A stretch of DNA of 13,511 bases from CAUSWF01 sp963535465 (lineage in GTDB: Bacteria; Bacillota_I; Bacilli_A; RF39; UBA660). Positions 1 to 5,307 of this stretch are shown piece after piece; position 1 is the first letter of the stretch, and each line of letters begins with the position of its first letter. Position numbers and translations under genes: made by a program. A model generated the notes under the pieces. The model ran no database searches. It saw only the letters and a program-made list of their open reading frames with translations, and was not told the origin of the DNA. The stretch covers positions 1 to 13,511 of the forward strand of contig CAUSWF010000018.1 of the NCBI GenBank assembly GCA_963535465.1, written 5' to 3'.

Positions 1-397
1 TGTTATTATTATTGTTATTATTATTGTTATTATTATTGTTATTATTATTGTTATTATTATTGTTATTTATATTCTTTTCTTCTTCTTCTTTTTGTTTTTT
101 TAACTTTTCCTCTAATTCTTTAGCTTTTTTATCCGCTTCTTTTTTCTTTTGCTCTCTTATAAAATCATTTTTAGATTTACCCCAAAAATCATATTTACTT
201 TTACCTGAATTGTCTTTATTTTTATCACCTATTATAAATATATTAACATAACCTGTTTCTTTTTTAGTTACATCTCTAGTATATCCCCATAATAATAGTG
301 ATATTAAAAAGAATATTAGTATCAATATGATAATTAAAATTCTAATTTTTCTTTTGCTTCTTTTTTTAATTTCAGCAAGTTTATCCTTTTTTTTCAT
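1..397 (-). CDS. Membrane protein with poly-Asn tract, partial
   Basis: I do not recognise this gene. The reading frame starts at ATG 397, preceded by a good ribosome binding site (AAGGAGAATATT just upstream), and runs off the left edge, giving 132 residues without the C-terminus. Residues 1-18 are strongly basic and residues 19-37 form one hydrophobic segment ending in LLLWGYTRD. A Lys/Glu-rich, probably helical stretch follows (about 75-108), then at least 22 consecutive Asn (111-132). It is the last visible gene of the signal-peptidase/TasA-like operon, so a role at the cell surface is likely. The segment after the membrane helix (Y39-T-R-D-V-T ... T48-G) loosely resembles the YSRYTS..TG segment of the two TasA-like proteins, so it may be a third SipW substrate; this is inference. 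It could also be a plain membrane anchor. Codon use resembles the neighbours. Confidence 0.72.
   Translation of the reverse strand, partial: MKKKDKLAEIKKRSKRKIRILIIILILIFFLISLLLWGYTRDVTKKETGYVNIFIIGDKNKDNSGKSKYDFWGKSKNDFIREQKKKEADKKAKELEEKLKKQKEEEEKNINNNNNNNNNNNNNNNNNNNNNN
3..62. repeat. Five tandem copies of a 12-bp unit coding for poly-Asn
   Basis: The plus-strand unit TTATTATTATTG occurs five times without mismatch. Read on the minus strand in the frame of the gene starting at 397, each unit is AAC AAT AAT AAT, or four Asn. Because the unit length is a multiple of three, copy-number change would lengthen or shorten the Asn tract without a frameshift. The array touches the window edge and may continue beyond it. 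Confidence 0.9.
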
Positions 398-418
398 AAT
401 ATTCTCCTTATTAACGCT

Positions 419-470
419 CTAAAAGAATAAGCGGTTAACTTATTCTTTTAGAAAGTTAATACTTTCTAAA
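419..470 (-). promoter_or_regulatory. Two overlapping hairpins between the TasA-like gene and the next gene
   Basis: Read on the minus strand, a first hairpin (470-447) has a perfect 10-bp stem and a 4-nt ATTA loop. A second hairpin (451-419) has a perfect 13-bp stem, CTAAAAGAATAAG with its complement, and a 7-nt loop. The two share bases 447-451, so both cannot form completely at once. Neither is followed by a T-run: the sequence after the second runs straight into the ribosome binding site of the downstream gene. A simple terminator is therefore unlikely. An attenuator, an RNA processing site or a 3'-end stabiliser for the matrix-protein mRNA would fit, but the function is inferred. Confidence 0.6.
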
Positions 471-476
471 CTGTCT

Positions 477-1025
477 TTATGCTACTTTTTGAGTTGCAGT
501 AACTTTTAATGGGATAGTAGCTGTTAATGATGTAGAAGTTCCGTTTGCTGTATCTGCAGCATTATTTGCTTCATTATTTTCCCAAACTATTTCTACTTCA
601 ATTGTTTTCTTTTTGTTTGAAGCATCTTTATCAATAGTTCCTTCTACTGCTGCACCATTTTTTAATTTTATTTTAGCATTAGCTGGTGTTACTGTTATAG
701 TCCCAGATATTTCAATTTTATAATCAACTGATACTTCTGTTCCTGTTGCATCTAATTCTACAGGTATTTTAGCTGTTACTCCTGGAGCAATTTTATTTGC
801 TGCTACATTTGCATTTGGTACAAAATTAACTTCTGTCAAAGTAATAGTTTGATTTGCAGTTGTTATTGGTGTTCCACCAACTTTAATTGACCATTTAGCA
901 ATTTGTGCTGATGCATTTCCTGTTGCTTCAGATGTGTATCTAGAATAAGTTAATGCTATTACTCCAGTAGTTACTGCTATTAATAGTAATAGTGCAACTA
1001 TTGTTACTTTTTTATTATTCTTCAT
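477..1025 (-). CDS. TasA/camelysin-like secreted protein (SipW-type signal peptide)
   Basis: This is a secreted structural protein of the TasA/CalY (camelysin) type, 182 residues. Basic KNNKK is followed by a hydrophobic segment (about 7-26) and then TYSRYTSEATG (26-36), typical of SipW-cognate signal peptides, where cleavage falls close after the hydrophobic core. The mature part is rich in Thr, Ala, Val and Asn, lacks Cys, and carries the family hallmark IAPGVTAKIPVELDATG (79-95) followed by alternating beta-strand-like sequence. In the family these proteins assemble into extracellular fibres or matrix. It lies 18 nt downstream of a paralog (1044-1625) that shares IAPGVTA.IPV, DATG.EV and AADTANGT, so the pair arose by tandem duplication. 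AAAGGA precedes the ATG. The exact cleavage site and fibre formation cannot be read from sequence. Confidence 0.86.
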   Translation of the reverse strand: MKNNKKVTIVALLLLIAVTTGVIALTYSRYTSEATGNASAQIAKWSIKVGGTPITTANQTITLTEVNFVPNANVAANKIAPGVTAKIPVELDATGTEVSVDYKIEISGTITVTPANAKIKLKNGAAVEGTIDKDASNKKKTIEVEIVWENNEANNAADTANGTSTSLTATIPLKVTATQKVA

Positions 1026-1043
1026 ACTTTTCCTTTCTATTTA

Positions 1044-1625
1044 TTAAGCTATTTTTTGTTTAGCTGTTACAGAAACTGGTATTGTTACTGATAATGTTGT
1101 TGCAGTTCCATTAGCTGTATCTGCAGCATTAGCAGATGCACTGTTACCATCTACCCATTTTAATGGGATATTTACAGTATCAACTCTTCCCGTTCTATCG
1201 TGTGCAATAGTTCCAGTCTTAGTCCAAGTGTTTCCAGTCTTAGTCCATCCATCTTTTTCTTCGATTACGATATTTGCATTAGCTGGTGTTACTGTCAATG
1301 CAGATACTGTAATAGTATACTCCATTGTAACTTCAGCTCCTGTTGCATCAATTTTAACTGGAATTGTCGCTGTTACTCCTGGGGCAATTAGATTGTCTTT
1401 TACGTAAGTATTGTTTGCAAAGTTACCAGCTGTTAATGTAAATGTGTTATTAGCAGTAATATCAGTTGTATTTACTTTAACTTTCCATGCTGCTATTGTA
1501 ACTCCTACTGATCCTGTTGCTCCTGATGTATATCTTGAATATGTGAAAGCAATAACTCCAGAAGTTACTACTAGTAGTAATACTAGTGCAGCTATGCTCA
1601 TAATCTTCTTACTATTCTTTGTCAT
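1044..1625 (-). CDS. TasA/camelysin-like secreted protein, second paralog
   Basis: This is the second TasA/camelysin-like protein, 193 residues. I chose ATG 1625 because AGGAGGTGA (1639-1631) sits at ideal distance before it. A longer frame would need a GTG at 1634 that lies inside that ribosome binding site. A hydrophobic core (about 8-27) is followed by TYSRYTSGATG (28-38), then the family block IAPGVTATIPVKIDATG (80-96), and AADTANGT near the C-terminus. There are no Cys residues. It differs from its paralog by a short internal duplication, WTKTGNTWTKTG (127-138). The start overlaps the end of the signal peptidase gene by 14 nt, which indicates translational coupling and supports the SipW enzyme as its processing peptidase. 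Role as extracellular matrix or fibre protein is by family analogy. Confidence 0.87.
   Translation of the reverse strand: MTKNSKKIMSIAALVLLLVVTSGVIAFTYSRYTSGATGSVGVTIAAWKVKVNTTDITANNTFTLTAGNFANNTYVKDNLIAPGVTATIPVKIDATGAEVTMEYTITVSALTVTPANANIVIEEKDGWTKTGNTWTKTGTIAHDRTGRVDTVNIPLKWVDGNSASANAADTANGTATTLSVTIPVSVTAKQKIA
1211..1247. repeat. In-frame 21-bp period duplication in the TasA-like gene
   Basis: TTCCAGTCTTAGTCCA occurs exactly at 1211-1226 and again at 1232-1247, a period of 21 nt. It encodes WTKTG twice (residues 127-131 and 134-138) with a two-residue spacer. The downstream paralog at 477-1025 lacks it. The near-perfect DNA identity suggests a recent event. Confidence 0.85.
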
Positions 1626-2232
1626 TTCTTTCACCTCCTCTACTTTTAAATATTTTATCTATATTCACACTTTTTTCTGTGAGAATACCATTATTTAATT
1701 CTAGTTCTTCCTTAGAAAATATTATCTTTATTAGATAAGTTCCTAATATAAGTGATATTATCACTAGAACTATTACAAACAATCCTGTCGTTGTTGATAA
1801 GAAAAGTAAAATACTTCCTAACTTGGGAATTATTTTAATTACTATTCCTTCAATTGATGATTCTTCTACTGGAGATATATCATTTGCAATGTTATTATCT
1901 CCTTTTGTTATATAAGTTTTTTTACCATTTTTTATTTTTACTTCCACTATTCTATGAGTTACTATTACGTTTTCATCATTTTTAAAACTTAATATATCTT
2001 GTTCTTTTACATCTTTTGTTGATTTAACTATCAGGAAATCTCCTTTTTTTATGCTTGGTGCCATAGATTCGGACATATCTATAAAAAACTTATGTCCAAA
2101 TAAAGAAGGAGTTTTTGTCTTTGAAGAATTATTTCTAAATATAAAATATATATTAGAAGCAAATAAAAGAACTAATGCTGTAACTATTATGTAAAACCCA
2201 ATATCATTTGTCTTCTTATTACTTGTTTTCAT
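1612..2232 (-). CDS. sipW: Signal peptidase I, SipW (archaeal/ER) type
   Basis: This is a type I signal peptidase of the S26B family, 206 residues, dedicated in known systems to removing signal peptides from TasA-like proteins. An N-terminal membrane helix (about 11-32) is followed by the nucleophile motif DMSESMAPSIKKGD, with the serine at S56. VTHRIVEV places a histidine (H93) where bacterial LepB-type enzymes have lysine, the mark of the SipW/ER class. KGDNN (D112) and DISP (D118) supply the acidic box, with D112 the likely catalytic residue. A second membrane helix (about 142-171) and a basic cytoplasmic tail follow, as in SipW. AGGGGAAT precedes ATG 2232. It is the first gene of the operon, overlaps its probable substrate gene, and has a strong promoter upstream. 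It ends with TAG. Confidence 0.92.
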   Translation of the reverse strand: MKTSNKKTNDIGFYIIVTALVLLFASNIYFIFRNNSSKTKTPSLFGHKFFIDMSESMAPSIKKGDFLIVKSTKDVKEQDILSFKNDENVIVTHRIVEVKIKNGKKTYITKGDNNIANDISPVEESSIEGIVIKIIPKLGSILLFLSTTTGLFVIVLVIISLILGTYLIKIIFSKEELELNNGILTEKSVNIDKIFKSRGGERNDKE

Positions 2233-2255
2233 ATTCCCCTACCTTATTTTATTTA

Positions 2256-2284
2256 ATTGTATCTAATTATCGAATTTTATTCAA
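2256..2284 (-). promoter_or_regulatory. Sigma-A-type promoter of the sipW operon
   Basis: On the minus strand TTGAAT (2284-2279) and TACAAT (2261-2256) are separated by exactly 17 nt. Transcription would start near 2249, giving a short leader before ATG 2232. It lies just after the terminator of the thioredoxin operon, so the sipW operon is an independent unit. Confidence 0.72.
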
Positions 2285-2306
2285 GGATTATTATTTATAA
2301 TTATGT

Positions 2307-2335
2307 AAATAAAAATGAAGACTTTTTGTCTCCAC
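2307..2335 (-). terminator. Rho-independent terminator after trxB
   Basis: Starting right after the trxB stop, GTGGAGAC (2335-2328) pairs with GTCTTCAT (2322-2315), with two internal G-U pairs and a terminal one, around an A5 loop. TTTTATTT follows (2314-2307). It closes the gpx-ohrR-trxA-trxB operon. Confidence 0.78.
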
Positions 2336-2336
2336 T

Positions 2337-3230
2337 TTATATTGATATATCTCTACAAGCATTTATTGCTGCGATAGTTCCATCAGCTACTGCTGTTGTT
2401 AGTTGTCTTACTTCTTTTTTTACTATGTCTCCTGCAGCATAAATATATTTTTGACTTGTTTTATTTTTTTCATCAGTGATTATGTATCCGTACTCATCTA
2501 GTTCTAATATATTTCGTAGAATTTCAGTAGATGGTGATTGCCCTACTGCAATGAATATTCCATTTACATCTAGTAGCTTTTTATTATTATTTTTATCTTC
2601 TACTTCTATTTGTTCTAGAGGCTTTCCTATTAGTTTAGTAGGTATACTATTTAATACTAATTCAATATTTTCTTTTGTTTTTATTTTTGAAAGAGTATTT
2701 TCATCTCCTCTAAACGTGTCTCTTCTATGTATTAAATATACTTTGTTTACATATTCACTTAAGAACAGTGCATCTTCTAATGCAGTATTTCCTCCACCTA
2801 CTACGGCAACATTTTTATGTTTAAAAAATGCACCATCACATGTTGCACAATATGATACTCCGCTTCCTATTAAATCTTGTTCATTTTCTAGTCCTAGTTT
2901 TCTTTTTTCTAGTCCCATTGCTATTATTAAAGCTTTATATGTATATGATTCTTTATTTGTTCTTATGGATTTATTTGACGAATCTATTTCTAATACTTCT
3001 TCTTGCTTATATTCCATACCAAGTTCTTTCGCCTGGTTATAAATATTTAGTGATAGTTCATATCCTGATATATGGTTTGATCCAGGATAATTTTCTATAT
3101 CTTGAGCATTAATTATTTGTCCTCCAAAAGAGTTTTTTTCTAATACTAGAACTTTTTTACCTTGTCTTAGTGCATATATTGCTGATGTTAAACCAGCTAC
3201 TCCCGCTCCTAAAATTATAATGTCATACAT
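2337..3230 (-). CDS. trxB: Thioredoxin reductase (NADPH)
   Basis: This FAD flavoenzyme passes electrons from NADPH to thioredoxin; 297 residues, slightly short for the family (about 310-320). The FAD-binding GAGVAGL is at residues 8-14 and NYPG at 47-50. The redox-active CATC is at 128-131, and GGGNTALEDA (145-154) is the NADPH-domain nucleotide fold. HRRDTFRG (168-175) has the HRRxxxR residues that bind the 2'-phosphate of NADP, which argues against a ferredoxin-dependent relative. YAAGD (264-268) closes the FAD site. Its ATG shares one base with the trxA stop (TAATG), so translation is coupled. It is the last gene of the redox operon. The product supplies electrons for TrxA and, through it, for the peroxidase encoded first. 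Confidence 0.96.
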   Translation of the reverse strand: MYDIIILGAGVAGLTSAIYALRQGKKVLVLEKNSFGGQIINAQDIENYPGSNHISGYELSLNIYNQAKELGMEYKQEEVLEIDSSNKSIRTNKESYTYKALIIAMGLEKRKLGLENEQDLIGSGVSYCATCDGAFFKHKNVAVVGGGNTALEDALFLSEYVNKVYLIHRRDTFRGDENTLSKIKTKENIELVLNSIPTKLIGKPLEQIEVEDKNNNKKLLDVNGIFIAVGQSPSTEILRNILELDEYGYIITDEKNKTSQKYIYAAGDIVKKEVRQLTTAVADGTIAAINACRDISI

Positions 3231-3526
3231 TACTTAATCATTCCTTCTAATTGTTCTTTAGATACTAATCCTACAGATTTATTATAAATTTGACCTTTAT
3301 CAAATACTATAACTGTTGGTATTGACATGATTCCATATTCCATAGCAAGGCTTTCCTCATCATCTACATTAACTTTTACTACTTTGTAGTCTTTTGCTAA
3401 TTCATCCATTACTGGTCCTAACATTCTACAAGGCCCACACCAACTAGCCCAAAAGTCTACAAATACTCTCTCATTTGACTCTAATACTTCCTTTTTAAAA
3501 TTTTCTTTTGTTCCTGTTACTAACAT
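3230..3526 (-). CDS. trxA: Thioredoxin
   Basis: This small cytoplasmic disulfide reductase has 98 residues, a little shorter than the usual 103-108. The active site WCGPC is at residues 29-33 (Cys30 and Cys33), preceded by VDFWAS. The cis-proline that faces it is P70 in SIPTV, and FDKG near 75-78 is also family-typical. The start ATG 3526 has an excellent site, AAAGGAGGAT (3540-3531), which lies inside the end of ohrR; the stop of ohrR is one base before the trxA ATG. It overlaps trxB by one base. In this operon it is the likely electron donor for the thiol peroxidase and is itself reduced by TrxB. Confidence 0.96.
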   Translation of the reverse strand: MLVTGTKENFKKEVLESNERVFVDFWASWCGPCRMLGPVMDELAKDYKVVKVNVDDEESLAMEYGIMSIPTVIVFDKGQIYNKSVGLVSKEQLEGMIK

Positions 3527-3527
3527 A

Positions 3528-3956
3528 TTAATCCTCCTTTAAATTATCTAATATTTTAGTTATTACTTTTTTTAATACAATATATTCTTCGTTACTTATA
3601 TTAATACATTTACACATATTATCATGTACTTTGATAGCGTCATTTTCTAAATCTTTTCCTGTTTTGGTAAGTGATATCTTTAAGTTTCTAGCATCATTTT
3701 CTTCATGTTTTCTTATTATGTAACCTTTTTTTTCTAATTTTTTTAATAAAGGTGTCAATGTTCCTGAATCAAGAAATAATTTTTCTCCTAAATCTTTGAC
3801 ATTAGTTTCACTATTTTCCCATAGGTACATCATTGTAATATACTGAGTATATGTCAAATCTATTTTATCTAATAATGGTTTATATTTCCTTATTATTTCT
3901 TTTGACACTATATAAAATGGAAAACATAACTGATCTTTTAATTTAAGTTTACTCAT
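3528..3956 (-). CDS. ohrR: MarR/OhrR-family peroxide-sensing regulator
   Basis: This 142-residue winged-helix DNA-binding protein matches the OhrR branch of the MarR family. The N-terminal LKLKDQLCFPFYIVSKEI resembles the OhrR segment with the single reactive cysteine, here C11, that is oxidised by organic hydroperoxides and releases the repressor from DNA. YKPLLDKIDLTYTQYITMMYLWE (about residues 25-47) and LFLDSGTLTPLLKKLEKKGY (about 60-79) are the classic dimer and recognition-helix regions, followed by the wing with D93-A-R. Two further Cys, in MCKCI near 114-116, are not part of the known sensor. The gene overlaps gpx by 8 nt and lies 1 nt before trxA. Autoregulation of the operon through the palindrome at 4443-4454 is likely but inferred. 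No ohr peroxiredoxin gene is adjacent; the peroxidase gene takes that place. Confidence 0.9.
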   Translation of the reverse strand: MSKLKLKDQLCFPFYIVSKEIIRKYKPLLDKIDLTYTQYITMMYLWENSETNVKDLGEKLFLDSGTLTPLLKKLEKKGYIIRKHEENDARNLKISLTKTGKDLENDAIKVHDNMCKCINISNEEYIVLKKVITKILDNLKED

Positions 3957-4428
3957 TTAGTAATCTTTCTATATCCATTTCTATTTCTTTAGGAGTAGTT
4001 TTTGGTTCATATCTTCCAACTACTTCTCCTTTTTTATTTACTAGAAATTTAGTAAAATTCCACTTTATTCTAACTGATCTTTCTTTATTTATATAATTGT
4101 TTTTTAGATAAGTATATAGTTCAGTAGCATTTTTACCATTTACATCTATTTTATGATACCTTTTAAATTTAGTATTATATTTTAACGAACAAATTTTATT
4201 TATTTCTTCATCTGTACCTGGTGCTTGCATAAAAAATTGGTTACAAGGGAAATCTAATATTTCAAATCCTCTATCATTGTATTTTTCATATAATTCTTCT
4301 AGTTCAGTATATTGTTTAGTAAATCCACATTTTGTTGCGGTATTAACTATTAAAAGAACTTTATCTTTATATTTTTCTAGTTTTTCTTTTGTGCCATCTT
4401 GGTTTTCTACCTCTATATTATATATCAT
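3949..4428 (-). CDS. gpx: Glutathione peroxidase-family thiol peroxidase
   Basis: This cytoplasmic peroxidase of the GPx fold, 159 residues, reduces hydrogen peroxide and organic or lipid hydroperoxides. The peroxidatic cysteine is C34 in NTATKCGFTKQY. The other tetrad residues are Q68, W123 and N124 (WNFTKFLV). C80 (KICSLKYN) is at the position of the resolving cysteine in thioredoxin-dependent members, and C62 lies in the conserved FPCNQF. An enzyme with both C34 and C80 is expected to use thioredoxin rather than glutathione, and thioredoxin and its reductase are encoded two and three genes downstream. An oddity is FFMQAP where most members have FGGQEP or similar. GGAGGAGTT precedes ATG 4428. 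It is the first gene of the operon and overlaps ohrR by 8 nt. Confidence 0.94.
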   Translation of the reverse strand: MIYNIEVENQDGTKEKLEKYKDKVLLIVNTATKCGFTKQYTELEELYEKYNDRGFEILDFPCNQFFMQAPGTDEEINKICSLKYNTKFKRYHKIDVNGKNATELYTYLKNNYINKERSVRIKWNFTKFLVNKKGEVVGRYEPKTTPKEIEMDIERLLNE

Positions 4429-4442
4429 AACTCCTCCAATAA

Positions 4443-4454
4443 ATTGTATACAAT
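4443..4454. promoter_or_regulatory. Candidate OhrR operator (palindrome at the gpx start site)
   Basis: ATTGTATACAAT is a perfect 12-bp palindrome that covers the predicted transcription start of the gpx operon. Its half-sites resemble the ACAAT/ATTGT half-sites known for OhrR operators, although the arrangement here has them directed outwards. TATACAAT occurs again at 4479-4486 over the -35 element, 32 bp away or about three helical turns. Binding by the OhrR of this operon is inference from position and family. Confidence 0.5.
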
Positions 4455-4457
4455 CTA

Positions 4458-4485
4458 ATTATAACATATTTTTATTCTTATACAA
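4458..4485 (-). promoter_or_regulatory. Promoter of the gpx-ohrR-trxA-trxB operon
   Basis: On the minus strand the consensus -10 TATAAT (4463-4458) has an upstream TG one base away (TGTTATAAT), so it is an extended -10. A weak -35 TTGTAT (4485-4480) lies 16 nt upstream. The start would fall near 4451, inside the palindrome. The promoter directly abuts the terminator of the upstream gene. Confidence 0.65.
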
Positions 4486-4509
4486 TAAAAATCTGCTTTT
4501 TAGCAGATT
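4484..4509 (-). terminator. Rho-independent terminator of the DUF5662-type gene
   Basis: On the minus strand AATCTGCT (4509-4502) and AGCAGATT (4497-4490) form a perfect 8-bp stem around an A4 loop, followed by TTTATT. The stop codon (4510-4508) overlaps the base of the stem. Confidence 0.85.
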
Positions 4510-5074
4510 ATATATTTTTATTTACATATCTTTTGTATAGTGATTTTAAATTTTTTCCAGTTATGACTTCATTTATTCCTTTTCTAGATACTTCTTCAAA
4601 TACTTTTGTGAGCATTAAATCTATTTTAGAATTTATAGTAATCCTTTCACGTTTCTTTAACCAATATGATAATTGATAATCTTTTGTCCATTTTTCTTTT
4701 TGATATGTAATAGATGCTGCTAGCATATCACATATCATTTCAGCAACATATTTATATGGTATTTCAGGTTGCTGTTTTAGTGATTCATCTAACCAGTATT
4801 CATAGTGATGTTTATTTCTGTTTTTATGATGAAGACATCCTTTAGAATATCCTTCTACTTTTATGCATTCTACTGTTGGAGATATTTCTCCATTTGTATA
4901 GTATTTTACTCCTTCAATAAATTCTATTGGATGATATTTTGATAAATCATGAAGTAGTCCTCTTAGTGGAATTCCTGCTCGTATTGATAATTTAAATACT
5001 ATCCATCTATGTTTATTTACAGTATGTAGATGTCCAAAAAATTTCTTAATTGTTATATTATATTTTTTCTGCAT
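4508..5074 (-). CDS. DUF5662 family protein
   Basis: The 188-residue product resembles the uncharacterised DUF5662 family; its function is unknown. Clustered His and Asp residues suggest a metal site: HLHTVNKHRW (15-24), LLHDLSKY (40-47) and LHHKNRNKHHYEYW (81-94). The pattern of spaced H, HD and H recalls HD-type phosphohydrolases, which is a suggestion only. The C-terminal half is basic and probably helical. There is no signal peptide or membrane segment. It has its own extended -10 promoter and a terminator, so it is monocistronic between the redox operon and tRNA-His. The ribosome binding site is GGTGAT (5083-5078) rather than the AGGAG used by most genes here. Confidence 0.8.
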   Translation of the reverse strand: MQKKYNITIKKFFGHLHTVNKHRWIVFKLSIRAGIPLRGLLHDLSKYHPIEFIEGVKYYTNGEISPTVECIKVEGYSKGCLHHKNRNKHHYEYWLDESLKQQPEIPYKYVAEMICDMLAASITYQKEKWTKDYQLSYWLKKRERITINSKIDLMLTKVFEEVSRKGINEVITGKNLKSLYKRYVNKNI

Positions 5075-5089
5075 ATTATCACCATATAA

Positions 5090-5098
5090 ATTATAGCA
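5090..5098 (-). promoter_or_regulatory. Extended -10 promoter of the DUF5662-type gene
   Basis: TGCTATAAT (5098-5090) is an extended -10 with the consensus hexamer. No convincing -35 lies 16-18 nt upstream. The expected start, near 5083, leaves a leader of only about nine bases that consists essentially of the GGTGAT ribosome binding site. Confidence 0.55.
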
Positions 5099-5165
5099 AA
5101 AATTGTCGATATAGTCTTGCGTTTTTTTTATTTTTATAATAAAATAAAGTAGTCAAGTTTTATAT

Positions 5166-5242
5166 GGCGTTCTTGGTGAAGTGGTTAACACGCCAGTTTG
5201 TGGCACTGGTATGCAAGGGTTCGATTCCCTTAGGGCGCCCCA
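5166..5242 (+). tRNA. tRNA-His (anticodon GTG)
   Basis: This is a complete cloverleaf. The 7-bp acceptor is GCGTTCT (5167-5173) with AGGGCGC (5232-5238), including two G-U pairs. The anticodon stem CCAGT/ACTGG holds loop TTGTGGC with GTG at 5200-5202. The T arm AAGGG/CCCTT holds loop TTCGATT. The histidine-specific extra G(-1) is encoded at 5166 and faces discriminator C at 5239. CCA is encoded at 5240-5242. A TATAAT at 5135-5140 could be its -10; no good -35 was seen. It is the only plus-strand gene in the first 12.4 kb and has its own terminator. Confidence 0.97.
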
Positions 5243-5252
5243 TTTTGATATT

Positions 5253-5275
5253 AACTAGGTTTGCCTAGTTTTTTT
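5253..5275 (+). terminator. Terminator of tRNA-His
   Basis: AACTAGG (5253-5259) and CCTAGTT (5264-5270) form a perfect 7-bp stem with a 4-nt loop, followed by TTTTT on the plus strand. It lies 10 nt after the CCA end. Confidence 0.85.
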
Positions 5276-5281
5276 ATTATT

Positions 5282-5303
5282 AAAAGGCACATATGTGCCT
5301 TTT
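5282..5303. terminator. Bidirectional palindromic terminator
   Basis: A perfect 22-bp palindrome, AAAAGGCACAT followed by its complement, lies between the tRNA-His terminator and the end of the convergent HTH-membrane gene. A-runs and T-runs flank the GC-containing core on both sides, so it can stop transcription in both directions. It mainly serves the minus-strand gene ending at 5308. Confidence 0.8.
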
Positions 5304-5307
5304 ATTT

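Noticed and set aside
12..251. Plus-strand open frame starting with a long Leu run
   Set aside because: It is the reverse of the poly-Asn coding repeat. The minus-strand frame has a ribosome binding site, a membrane helix and operon context; the plus frame has none.
419..451. Hairpin after the TasA-like gene as an intrinsic terminator
   Set aside because: No T-run follows on the minus strand, and the ribosome binding site of the next gene begins about ten bases later.
1626..1634. GTG start giving three extra residues for the second TasA-like protein
   Set aside because: The GTG is part of the AGGAGGTGA ribosome binding site; ATG 1625 is correctly spaced.
3228..3232. TAATG junction between trxA and trxB as a frameshift
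   Set aside because: Both proteins are complete with all family motifs; this is ordinary stop-start coupling.
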